A stretch of DNA of 36,014 nt from Oscillatoria sp. GTDB lineage: Bacteria; Cyanobacteriota; Cyanobacteriia; Cyanobacteriales; Laspinemataceae. A program made the translations under genes and the position numbers. The notes beneath the pieces were generated by a model. The model did not search any database and had not been told where the DNA came from. It saw only the letters and a list, made by a program, of their open reading frames with translations. Shown in pieces: positions 1 through 7,808 of the stretch (position 1 is its first letter; every line of letters begins with the position of its first letter). The stretch is taken from positions 1 to 36,014 of the forward strand of contig JAABSJ010000034.1 in assembly GCA_011390515.1 (NCBI GenBank). The letters are read 5' to 3'.

Positions 1-116
1 TCAATAACATTACTTTTACCAGAGGCATTGGCTCCAATTAATACCGTAAGCCGCCCTAAGTGCAATGTCGCCGATTTATAACTTTTGAAATCTTTTAACT
101 CTATTTCTGTAATCAT
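1..116 (-). CDS. AAA family ATPase, N-terminal fragment (runs off window)
   Basis: Only the first 38 codons are visible. The start ATG (complement of 114-116) is preceded by a GGAG ribosome-binding site about 10 bases upstream. The peptide opens MITEIELKDFKSYKS, followed by a P-loop GANASGKSN at about residues 28-36. This N-terminal strand-helix pattern followed by GxNxSGKSN is typical of RecF/SMC/OLD-like ABC-type ATPases, which act on DNA or serve as defence ATPases. It lies 226 bp beyond the GIY-YIG gene on the same strand, so it could belong to the same accessory cluster. The family assignment rests on the Walker A region alone; the specific subfamily cannot be told. Confidence 0.8.
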   Translation of the reverse strand, partial: MITEIELKDFKSYKSATLHLGRLTVLIGANASGKSNVI

Positions 117-213
117 CGTCGTTCACTCCGTTGGTGAGTTAAACTATTAAACTCTGCGGGTTCCTAAAACCCATTAGAAAATGTCCATTGTGGGAACCCA
201 ATTGCTTTTTCTT

Positions 214-323
214 GGGAGCATCTCAATTTGGCAAAGAGACCTAACCCCCCAGCCCCCTTCCCTACGAGGGAAGGGGGAGCAAGACGTATAAATTCCCCTT
301 TGAGGCCAAATTGAGATGCTCCC
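214..323. repeat. Nested inverted repeat, MITE-like
   Basis: Outer arms are GGGAGCATCTCAATTTGGC at 214-232 and its exact reverse complement at 305-323. Inside lies a second perfect hairpin, 253-263 pairing with 267-277 (CCCCCTTCCCT, 3-base loop). The element fills most of the spacer between the AAA ATPase and GIY-YIG genes. It has no coding capacity. It could be a small non-autonomous mobile element or a folded transcript end. Confidence 0.7.
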
Positions 324-342
324 TTTTTCTTACTAAAATGTG

Positions 343-1578
343 TTATGATACTCTAATCAGACTGGCTGTTTCCGGCTCATATTGGAATTGCTCAATGGTG
401 CCGTCCTGGATTTTTGCGATCGCCTCCTCAATAGCGGCCAACGGCACGAGAAACCACTCCCTAGGCTTGACTGGCATATCAAAGCGATCGCGCAATTCCA
501 AATCTAATCGCGCACTGGCGAAAAACCGCTGTAGGAGCGCCTCCAGTTTCTTCCGATTAATATTAGCCAATTTAAAAGTCGCCACAATTTCCACATCCGC
601 TAACAAATAGGTCGGGTCCTGCTTGGCATTAGCAATCCGCTTTTTGACCTCCCCACCCGTCACCCCAATTTTATGAACAATCGCCCGATTCTGAGCAATA
701 AAAGGATGGTCAGACTCACTTCGTAACACATAAATATAACCTGTAGGTAAGTCCTCTTCTGCTTCAAATTCGAGTTCAGCCTGACCAGAAAATAACGGAC
801 CTAAATCCAGCTTAGTGATGCGACGACTTGTTTTATCTTTATTTAAAGCACGCTGGAATGACCGAAACAGGGGATTACTCTCAGTGCCATTATCATAAAT
901 CACCCGCATCCGGCAATTTTTCAGCCCATAGTCACTGACAAACATCTCTCCCATCTCAGCCACTAACACCTTTTGTCCATCCAGAATAAACAAATCCTCG
1001 GGATTAATCGTGGCATTATCCTGATATTTCACCGTTTGCCGTTCCCCAGTCTTTAACTGACGGCCAACTTCCTCAAACATGGCTTGAAATTCATCAAAAT
1101 CCTCGCAAGGAAACCGCTGGGCAACTTCCTCCGCTGCCTTGATTTCTCGACGGGAACGGACATGAGTTAACTGAGTCACATCATTTTCTGAAGCCGCATC
1201 AACCCCCAGAGAAGCCAATAGCGCTGCATCAATTTCGTCTTCTTCCAAGTTGTCTTCTAAAGCCCAATTGGCATCATTTTCTGCATTTAAAAGCCCTTGG
1301 GAGTCCAAAGGTTCTAGGAGGGCGCGACATTCTGCCGACTCTCGCAGGCGATCGAGGCGCACCGCATAGAGGCGATCGAAAATATCCCCCTCTTCTCCAT
1401 GTTGAGGCAGTCTACCTTTTTCCGCGACAAACCGCTCAATTTCCTCAAAACCGGCGATAATCCGTTCTTCTCTGGGAGAATGTTGGCGAGTAGGTTCCGG
1501 GGCGATATCTATCCCCAACTCAGCCAATAGTTCTAAATCTTCATCGGTGGTGGATTTGTTGGATTTGGATTTAGGCAT
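343..1578 (-). CDS. GIY-YIG (T5orf172/Mug113-like) nuclease family protein
   Basis: A 411-residue protein. Residues 280-384 form a GIY-YIG-like nuclease domain: GYIYVLRS supplies the first GIY-like strand, HKIGVTGG the second (YIG-like) strand, followed by a conserved K/R-rich helix, E346 in KKLEALLQRFF and the closing REWF motif. This pattern matches the T5orf172/Mug113 branch. The N-terminal 270 residues are not a named domain, but residues 47-80 (ERFVAEKGRLPQ...) resemble the C-terminal tail of the helicase encoded upstream (3969-6002), which suggests a partnership. It follows the Fic gene by only 19 bases, yet no Shine-Dalgarno sequence precedes its ATG; a decayed paralogue 1.4 kb upstream keeps a strong one before the same start. 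Nuclease activity is inferred from the family. The cellular role is unknown; defence or DNA processing is plausible. Confidence 0.8.
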   Translation of the reverse strand: MPKSKSNKSTTDEDLELLAELGIDIAPEPTRQHSPREERIIAGFEEIERFVAEKGRLPQHGEEGDIFDRLYAVRLDRLRESAECRALLEPLDSQGLLNAENDANWALEDNLEEDEIDAALLASLGVDAASENDVTQLTHVRSRREIKAAEEVAQRFPCEDFDEFQAMFEEVGRQLKTGERQTVKYQDNATINPEDLFILDGQKVLVAEMGEMFVSDYGLKNCRMRVIYDNGTESNPLFRSFQRALNKDKTSRRITKLDLGPLFSGQAELEFEAEEDLPTGYIYVLRSESDHPFIAQNRAIVHKIGVTGGEVKKRIANAKQDPTYLLADVEIVATFKLANINRKKLEALLQRFFASARLDLELRDRFDMPVKPREWFLVPLAAIEEAIAKIQDGTIEQFQYEPETASLIRVS

Positions 1579-1597
1579 TGTTAGGTTGTACTTATTT

Positions 1598-2746
1598 TTA
1601 GGGATCTCGGAAAACGGCCAAATAGGGTGCGTAAGAAAATGCCCGATTGCGTTTTTGTCCAGTAATTTCTTGCAGAAGACCTATAGCACTCAGATCTTTA
1701 ATCAAGGTGTTGGCGTTGGGATATGACAAGCTTGTAATGGCTTGAGCGTGTTCCACAGTGAAAATTGGTCTGAAGTAAAGGTTTTCAAGCAATGCAATTG
1801 CATTACCCGATCTACGTCCCATTGCATTGAGAACTAATTGCCGATGCTCCTCTTTCAAGTTAACTATTTTACGGGCCGTAGCGGCAGCTTCTTGAGCCAC
1901 TTCATAAACACCACGCAGAAAAAATTTTAACCAACCTTCCCAGTCGCCCCTATCCCTTACAGCCTGAAGGCGATCGTAGTATTCAGCACGATACTTCTTG
2001 AAATAGTAAGAAATATAGAGTAAAGGACGTTGCAATATATTCTGTTCGCACAACAGAAAAGTGATTAACAAACGTCCTGTTCTTCCATTTCCATCTAAAA
2101 AAGGATGAATCGTTTCAAACTGAGCATGAGCTAACCCAACCTTGATTAGAGTAGGCATAGGTCGTGGATTATGCAGAAACTTCTCTAAATTATCTAGGCA
2201 TTGGAGCATCTCATGTGGTGGTGGAGGAACATAAGTAGCGTCTGAGAGGGAACACCCTCCTGCACCAATCCAATTCTGACTGCGACGAAATTCTCCAGGA
2301 TTACGCTCAGATCCTCTTACCCCACTCATTAGCTTTTGATGAATTTCTCGAATTAATCGCAAAGATATAGGCAATTCCTTCAGACGTTCCAAACCATAAT
2401 TAACTGCGGAAACATAGTTTACAACCTCAGCAACTTCTTGAGGATTATCCGGTTCTATCGCCTGAGATTCAAATTCTAGAACATCTATTAAAGACGCTTG
2501 CGTACCCTCAATTTGGCTCGATAAAACTGCTTCTTTACGAACGTACATAAATACAAACAAATCGGGGTTTGGAAGCGCATCAGTTGCACCATCTAAACGA
2601 CCCAATGCACGATCTGCTTGAGATAGTAAATTCCACATTTCCTGATCCATCATAATGTCAGGGGTAGGTGGCAGTGGTTTGGGGATAAAGGCCCTGTAGC
2701 CTTCTACCTGTTCTATGTATTGACCCGCTCTCGATGTCCCAAGCAT
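1598..2746 (-). CDS. Fic family protein (class II architecture)
   Basis: A 382-residue Fic protein. The core motif HPFLDGNGR lies at residues 214-222 and carries the catalytic His and the phosphate-binding GNGR loop, so the AMP-transferring (or related) active site looks intact. An inhibitory-helix motif of the (S/T)xxxE(G/N) type, SSQIEG at residues 76-81, precedes the Fic core, which defines class II Fic proteins whose activity is held in check until the helix glutamate moves. The C-terminal 80 residues look like a winged helix (TLIKDLSAIGLLQEITG). Known family members AMPylate or de-AMPylate protein targets; the target here is unknown. The gene sits between a decayed and an intact copy of the GIY-YIG gene, as though inserted within a duplicated segment. 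Confidence 0.92.
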   Translation of the reverse strand: MLGTSRAGQYIEQVEGYRAFIPKPLPPTPDIMMDQEMWNLLSQADRALGRLDGATDALPNPDLFVFMYVRKEAVLSSQIEGTQASLIDVLEFESQAIEPDNPQEVAEVVNYVSAVNYGLERLKELPISLRLIREIHQKLMSGVRGSERNPGEFRRSQNWIGAGGCSLSDATYVPPPPHEMLQCLDNLEKFLHNPRPMPTLIKVGLAHAQFETIHPFLDGNGRTGRLLITFLLCEQNILQRPLLYISYYFKKYRAEYYDRLQAVRDRGDWEGWLKFFLRGVYEVAQEAAATARKIVNLKEEHRQLVLNAMGRRSGNAIALLENLYFRPIFTVEHAQAITSLSYPNANTLIKDLSAIGLLQEITGQKRNRAFSYAPYLAVFRDP

Positions 2747-2814
2747 TGTTATCGGTTCCGATAATACTGAGTCGATTTTGATTCTATATTATCAATATTA
2801 GCCTCTTTTCGTTA

Positions 2815-3078
2815 ATAAGCCTCTGGCTGCCCGATGGAAAATAGGGGGCCTACTACATCTAGCTCAGTGATGCAACGGCTGGCTTTATCCTGATTAAAGC
2901 TTACCTGGCGCGATTTCCTTGCCTCTGGCTGTGCAAACGCAACAGTAAATCTAGCTCGGTGTCATTTTTATAAATCATCTGCAATCTGTAATTACAAGGG
3001 TCTGATATCTATCCCCAACTCAGCCAGTAATTCTAAATCTTCATCAGTGGTGGATTTGTTGGATTTGGATTTAGGCAT
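2815..3078 (-). pseudogene. Decayed duplicate of the GIY-YIG gene
   Basis: The first 25 codons (MPKSKSNKSTTDEDLELLAE...) match the 5' end of the GIY-YIG gene at 1578 almost base for base. Sequence then jumps to a stretch matching that protein's residues about 222-280: RLQMIYKNDTELDLLLR corresponds to RMRVIYDNGTESNPLFR, and after a frameshift SFNQDKASRCITELD corresponds to ALNKDKTSRRITKLD. A large internal deletion, a frameshift and in-frame stops make it non-functional. It keeps the strong AGGAGG ribosome-binding site overlapping the end of the Uma2 gene, which the intact copy lacks. Divergence in the second part suggests an old paralogue rather than a very recent copy. Confidence 0.8.
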
Positions 3079-3790
3079 TGTTTTCCTCCTGGTGTTCAGA
3101 TTCAGCAATGCTGTCCTGTTGTTGTGGCGGGTTTTGTAACTGTTGGAGAAACCAATTGGCAGCAGCGGTGTTGGTTTCGGTGTTCAGTCGTTCTAGGGTT
3201 TGTTCTAAAAGGGCGATCGGCAACCCAGTCAACACCTGGGACTGCGCGATCGCTTCATAATGCCCCAATGAGGTCAAGCTAAAGGCAAAAATCCGCAGTC
3301 CTTTCACATCAACCACCCAATATTCAGGAATCCCTAAGCTGGCGTAGAGTTGCTTTTGTTCATCTAGGTCAAGGGTGAGGGACGTATCGGCAATTTCCCC
3401 CACCAAGTCCGGCAAACGGTGGCGACGCAAGTCAATCCGGCGCGGTTCACCGGGTTGCCATCTGGGAATATTATCACCCTTGTACAGCACTAAATCTGGT
3501 GCACAGGCGTGGGTATCCGGGCGTTCAATGACACAGCGACCATAAGATTGTAAGACAAACTCAGGGTGTAGGAGTACCCAAACAGAGAAAATCATCGTCA
3601 TCAAATCACTGGATGAGGCATGATTGGGTCCTTCTCTGTCCAGATCTACCCACAACCATCCTTGATGAAATGAGATTTTTTGCCAGTCTATATCCGGGTT
3701 ATCCCGGATAGCCACATAGTCTTGCCAGGTGGCGTTGTGGCGTTGGAGGATGGAGTTTGGGGGGGTGGGTTTTTCTAGGGAGAGGGTCAT
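3071..3790 (-). CDS. Uma2 family (DUF820) PD-(D/E)XK nuclease-like protein
   Basis: A 239-residue protein of the Uma2/DUF820 family, which is greatly expanded in cyanobacteria and has a restriction-endonuclease-like fold. Family landmarks are visible: a PDLV motif at 98-101 (acidic metal ligand), LPDLVGEIADTS at 126-137 (second acidic position E132), and DEQKQLYASLGIPEYWVVD at about 143-161. A strong GGAGGTG ribosome-binding site lies 8 bases before the ATG. The last codons (EENNA, stop) overlap the start of the decayed GIY-YIG copy, and this 3' end repeats the 3' end of the helicase gene, so the tail was probably acquired by recombination. No biological role is established for most members; many are single genes with no partner. 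Confidence 0.88.
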   Translation of the reverse strand: MTLSLEKPTPPNSILQRHNATWQDYVAIRDNPDIDWQKISFHQGWLWVDLDREGPNHASSSDLMTMIFSVWVLLHPEFVLQSYGRCVIERPDTHACAPDLVLYKGDNIPRWQPGEPRRIDLRRHRLPDLVGEIADTSLTLDLDEQKQLYASLGIPEYWVVDVKGLRIFAFSLTSLGHYEAIAQSQVLTGLPIALLEQTLERLNTETNTAAANWFLQQLQNPPQQQDSIAESEHQEENNA

Positions 3791-3875
3791 GGATTTTCAC
3801 CTCCAGATGAGCTATAAGGTATTCCAACAAATAAATCATCCAAATTTGATGCGATCGCACCTAACAAGACTGGAT

Positions 3876-3930
3876 TAGCCCGCGCAGGCGGGCTTCGTCC
3901 CTGTAGCCCCAGGCTTCAGCCTGCGGGTTG
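3876..3930. repeat. Dispersed double-hairpin repeat, family A copy 1
   Basis: Two adjacent hairpins: AGCCCGCGCAGGCGGGCT, then a stem made from CCCCAGGCTTCAGCCTGCGGG, joined by a TCGTCCCTGTAG-like linker. Related copies lie at 8088-8145, 27052-27108 and, inverted, at 29597-29648. All four sit between genes transcribed in the same direction. Confidence 0.8.
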
Positions 3931-3940
3931 TTTGGATATT

Positions 3941-3976
3941 TTATTTTGTGGAGTTCCCTAAATTGATTTTAGCCAT
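3941..3976 (-). other. Orphan translation start at the end of the helicase gene
   Basis: An AGGAGG site and ATG overlap the helicase stop codon exactly as the site at 3078 overlaps the Uma2 stop; 15 bases (3974-3988 and 3076-3090) are identical. The frame reads only MAKINLGNSTK and then stops. It is best read as the vestige of a translationally coupled downstream gene that has been displaced, not as a functional peptide. Confidence 0.5.
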
Positions 3977-6002
3977 TGTTTTCCTCCTTAACTTTCCGTT
4001 GTAGGAAAGCAATCCCTTCTGCCATGCGTTTTTCCCAAGGATCGGCTGCGGTGAGGGAAGGCAACCGGCCTTTTTCCTCTTTGAACCGCCGGGCCCGTAT
4101 TGCTAACTCTCGCGCGTCTTCTAAAGAGAGATTGACTCCCTTGGCGGCGATCGCCTCTGCCACCTGTTTGAGTCGTTCTTCGCTCATCGACTTAGCCAGA
4201 ATCGCATAAGCTTCCCCAAAAGGATTAATCCGGTCAATCAAATCGATATCTAAATCAGTTACAGATAGGGCGAACTGCCGCACCCCATCAATTAGGGCGG
4301 TGTTTTTCGTGCCGTCCCCTTCGTTCAGGGTTTTCTTAGCTTGTTGCACCAAATTGAGAGCGGCGATCGCGTGTTGGCGGACCGCTTCGCGATCGCCTTC
4401 ATCCAGATTCGGGAATTTGTCTTTAATAATTTTACCCATCCGCAATTGGGTGAGTTCCTCGGGCACTAATTCCTCATCAAATAAACCGCGCTCAATACTC
4501 GGTTTATCTTGCACAAAAGCGGTCACCAATTCCGTTAAATCTTCGCGACATATCCGGGAGGCTTCCGGGCTTTTGGGTACAGTTAAACCCTTAATTTCTA
4601 GCTGAATTTCCCCCGTCTGTGGATTCACTCCCATATTGCATCGAGTCGGATCGTAGCCCCCGTCCCCATACTCAAAGCCGGGAGTGGGTTGATTGTCTGG
4701 GCGCTTGGGTTTGAACTCGAAGCGGGGGGCGAGGACCTGTTCCATCAGCAGACTAGCGGCGATCGCCTTAATCGTATCATTCACCGCCTCAGTCACCATC
4801 ATTTCGCTGGCATCGGGTTCAGCAATTAGGTTCGTAAATCGGGCGCGGGTCTTACCCGGTGCATCGCGGGTTGCACGCCCAATAATCTGGACAATTTCTG
4901 TCAAACTGGAACGGTAGCCAACAGTTAAAGCGTGTTCGCACCAAATCCAATCAAAGCCTTCCTTCGCCATCCCCAGGGCGATAATAATATCCACATAATC
5001 ACGGCTATTTTTCTGGCTGGGGTCTTTCAGCGCAGCGGCGACCTTATCCCGCTTGCTGGGGTCATCATCCACCAAGTCGGCAATCTTCAAAATCTTGCCC
5101 TCGGCAGTTTTAACCTGTTGAAATCCGGTATTTGGCTCAATGCCCTGCCATTCCCCCAGTGCCTCAATAATATGTTCAACTTCGCGGATTTTGTCTTTGG
5201 TACTTTCCCGAGAATTGACATTAGGAATATGCAGAATAGTTTTCTCATGGGGATTGAGAACCCGCATAATTTCATCGGTGTAATTACCCGAGTAAAAATA
5301 ATAGCCGATATCGAGTTGTTTTAGGTGTTCGTAGCCGTTGAGTTGTTCATAATAGGTGTATTTAACGGTCTGAAATTTGGCTTGGTCTTCCGGATGTAGG
5401 ACCTCTTCCGCATCGCCGCGAAAATAAGAGCCCGTCATGGCGACGATGTGGGTTTTATCGCGAGTCATGAGTTGGCGGATATGGTCCCCCAGCTTGTTGT
5501 CTGGATTAGAGGAAACATGGTGAAATTCATCCACGGCAATCAGGCGATCGTCCAACATTTCCACCCCAAATTTATCCACCGCAAACCGGAAGGTGGCATG
5601 AGTACAAACTAGCACTTTCGCTTCGCTGTTGATAAATGTTTTCACCGCTTCTACTTTACCGCCATCGTTACCCGGGGCGTTGCAGAGGTTCCACCGGGGT
5701 TCCACGTGCCAATCCGCCCAAAAACCGAACTTTGTCAGGGGTTCATTATGGAAACTAGCCCCGATCGCCTTCTCGGGGACAACAATAATCGCTTGTTTGA
5801 GCTTCTGGTTTTCCAGCTTATCCAAAGCAATAAACATCAGCGCCCGACTTTTCCCAGAAGCAGGGGGAGATTTAATCAGCAGATATTGTTCCCCCCGTTT
5901 CTGGTAAGCGAGTTCTTGCATGGGACGCATCCCGAGGGAACTGATGCGGGTGGAAGTGCCATCGTGGGCGTAGGTGACGGAAACGGAGGGAATTGCAAGC
6001 AT
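3969..6002 (-). CDS. DEAD/DEAH-box (SF2) helicase, accessory type
   Basis: A 677-residue superfamily 2 helicase. Visible motifs: Walker A SPPASGKS near residue 45, a DEFH Walker B box in IAVDEFHHV, motif III as MTGSYFRG, and motif VI QIIGRATRDAPGKTRAR in the second RecA domain. This set resembles the type III restriction/UvrB-like helicases rather than RNA DEAD-box proteins. Residues 638-673 (RRFKEEKGRLPS..DPWEKRMAEG) form a short C-terminal motif that recurs near the N-terminus of the GIY-YIG protein. No nuclease domain is fused. The gene heads the minus-strand cluster helicase, Uma2, Fic, GIY-YIG, AAA ATPase. Its partner is most likely the GIY-YIG protein; a defence role is inferred only from domain content. 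No clear ribosome-binding site precedes the ATG. Confidence 0.85.
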   Translation of the reverse strand: MLAIPSVSVTYAHDGTSTRISSLGMRPMQELAYQKRGEQYLLIKSPPASGKSRALMFIALDKLENQKLKQAIIVVPEKAIGASFHNEPLTKFGFWADWHVEPRWNLCNAPGNDGGKVEAVKTFINSEAKVLVCTHATFRFAVDKFGVEMLDDRLIAVDEFHHVSSNPDNKLGDHIRQLMTRDKTHIVAMTGSYFRGDAEEVLHPEDQAKFQTVKYTYYEQLNGYEHLKQLDIGYYFYSGNYTDEIMRVLNPHEKTILHIPNVNSRESTKDKIREVEHIIEALGEWQGIEPNTGFQQVKTAEGKILKIADLVDDDPSKRDKVAAALKDPSQKNSRDYVDIIIALGMAKEGFDWIWCEHALTVGYRSSLTEIVQIIGRATRDAPGKTRARFTNLIAEPDASEMMVTEAVNDTIKAIAASLLMEQVLAPRFEFKPKRPDNQPTPGFEYGDGGYDPTRCNMGVNPQTGEIQLEIKGLTVPKSPEASRICREDLTELVTAFVQDKPSIERGLFDEELVPEELTQLRMGKIIKDKFPNLDEGDREAVRQHAIAALNLVQQAKKTLNEGDGTKNTALIDGVRQFALSVTDLDIDLIDRINPFGEAYAILAKSMSEERLKQVAEAIAAKGVNLSLEDARELAIRARRFKEEKGRLPSLTAADPWEKRMAEGIAFLQRKVKEENNG

Positions 6003-6090
6003 TAGGCTAATAGGGTAATGGGATAGTTTAGGGTGAGGGAATTAGGCAGTCACGAACTTGCCAAAGTTTGAACGAAATGGGCGATGCATC

Positions 6091-6251
6091 CGACATCTTG
6101 AACCATTCTCAACACCGGCGGGGGTTAAAACCCCCGCCTCATAGCTCAAGTCGGTTAAAACCGACTAAAAACACCACGGGATAAGACTTGCAGTCGGTTT
6201 CAACCGACTTTAGCTGTTAGGCGGGGGTTTTAACCCCCGCCGGTTCTGGTG
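6091..6251. repeat. Cruciform repeat element, copy 1
   Basis: Four perfect or near-perfect palindromes in a row: GGCGGGGGTT/AACCCCCGCC at 6117-6138, AGTCGGTTAAAACCGACT at 6149-6166, AGTCGGTTTCAACCGACT at 6192-6209 and GGCGGGGGTT/AACCCCCGCC at 6220-6241. The two outer units also pair with each other. A second copy lies at 18991-19149. This fills the 368-bp divergent spacer between the helicase and TPR genes; nothing else is seen there. Confidence 0.9.
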
Positions 6252-6370
6252 CTTACTTTAACTCCCTCAAGTCAAAACCGATGCATTCTGTCAGTCCGAA
6301 CCACAGTAAAATCAGGATATCCCAAATTCGGGTAGGCGTTCCATAGACCAACGAGCAGGCGGTAGGAAAA

Positions 6371-7783
6371 ATGGATCAACAGGGTCAGGACTTTGAGATT
6401 GAGTTAGAGTTGCAGCAATTGCGTCAGGCGATGGAGATGGATTTAAAGTTAGCGCAGTTACCTCCGGCGATCGCACCGTCACCGGCAGCAGAATTGGCGC
6501 AATCTGAGGCAGACGATCGCCCGGAAGCGTCACCGAATCCAGTCGCGTCGCCATCTTCCCGGAAACCCACAGCATTAATCGCCGCGATCGCCTTGTTGGG
6601 ATTGGCGGTGGGGGGAAGTGCGATCGGCGCACTCAAGGTCCAGCAGTGGGCGCTCACCACCTCAACAACCATTGGCACTGAGATAGAAACGGCGCAAAAT
6701 ACCTTAGATATTGACCTCCTGAAACAGCACCGCCACACCCTCCAAACCGCCACGGCTATCCTAGAAAAAACTCCTAATTTACCGGGGTTAAATTATCAAC
6801 AAGTCCAGGCTAATTTACCCCAATTGCGATCGCTTCAAACTACCCTACAACTAAACCTCACCGCAACCGAACGCCTCAAACGAGCAGAAACCCTGGCAAT
6901 GGAAGCGGCAGTGATTGTCCAAAATCCTCCTCATCCGGTGCAAGTTTGGGCAAAAGCACGGGAGAAATGGCAGCAAGCGATCGGGCAATTAGAGAGCATT
7001 TCTCCCGATACCATCGTCAGTGCAACTGCAAAACAAAAGTTATCCAGCTATCAGACTAATCTGGCCAATATTAACAACCGAATGGCGACGGCTCAAAAAT
7101 CTGTAGACTTTAATAATCGAGGCGCTGCGGAAATTAGTAAACGAGACTATCAGCGAGCCATTCAATATTTTAACCAGGCGATCGGCCTGAATGCCAGCCA
7201 ACCAGAAGCCTACATCGGACAAGGAATCGCTTACTCAGAACTCGGAAATAATCTCCAAGCCATTCAACACTATGACAGAGCCATCCAACTCAATTCTAAC
7301 TTTGCCGAAGCCTACTACAACCGAGGTTTATCTCATTATGAACTCGGAAATGAAGAAAAAGCACTAGAAGACTACAATCTCGCGATTCAGAACCAGCCCA
7401 ATTATGCTCAAGCTTATCTGGAACGAGGTGGCACTCACTATGCGCTCAACAACCCCTCCTCCGCGATGACAGACTTCCAGAAAGCTGCCCAACTCTTTTC
7501 TCAGCAAGGGGATACTCCCAATCAAGAATTAGCGCAAAAAATCATCGCCTATTTGCAAGCGACAACGGCATCTAATCTCGATGAAAGCGATTATGCAGAC
7601 TATCAAGAATGCTCGGACGCTTGGGGAAATCCCTGCAATGAAATTCATTACTATGTACCCCCGAGAACATCTAGGAATTCTGGTGTGGTGAACGTTCCCA
7701 ACCCGCAACGGAACACTTCCTCCTCCCTTCGCACCCCCTCTCGCACTGGTGGAACTCGCTCCCGCAGTCGTAGAAGGCGGTAA
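6371..7783 (+). CDS. Membrane-anchored TPR protein
   Basis: A 470-residue protein. Residues 1-66 are cytoplasmic-looking and acidic, residues 67-88 form one hydrophobic membrane span (ALIAAIALLGLAVGGSAIGA), and residues 95-240 are helical with coiled-coil character. About four tetratricopeptide repeats follow at roughly 248-385, each with the usual A..Y.....A....A pattern (EAYIGQGIAYSELGN, EAYYNRGLSHYELGN, QAYLERGGTHYALNN). The last 40 residues are Ser/Arg-rich. TPRs serve as protein-binding scaffolds; no partner can be named. An AGGA site sits just before the ATG. It is divergent from the helicase gene, with the cruciform element between them, and convergent with the small antitoxin-like gene. 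Confidence 0.88.
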   Translation: MDQQGQDFEIELELQQLRQAMEMDLKLAQLPPAIAPSPAAELAQSEADDRPEASPNPVASPSSRKPTALIAAIALLGLAVGGSAIGALKVQQWALTTSTTIGTEIETAQNTLDIDLLKQHRHTLQTATAILEKTPNLPGLNYQQVQANLPQLRSLQTTLQLNLTATERLKRAETLAMEAAVIVQNPPHPVQVWAKAREKWQQAIGQLESISPDTIVSATAKQKLSSYQTNLANINNRMATAQKSVDFNNRGAAEISKRDYQRAIQYFNQAIGLNASQPEAYIGQGIAYSELGNNLQAIQHYDRAIQLNSNFAEAYYNRGLSHYELGNEEKALEDYNLAIQNQPNYAQAYLERGGTHYALNNPSSAMTDFQKAAQLFSQQGDTPNQELAQKIIAYLQATTASNLDESDYADYQECSDAWGNPCNEIHYYVPPRTSRNSGVVNVPNPQRNTSSSLRTPSRTGGTRSRSRRRR

Positions 7784-7808
7784 TTGATATGGAGTTTTAT
7801 TCTTTTGG

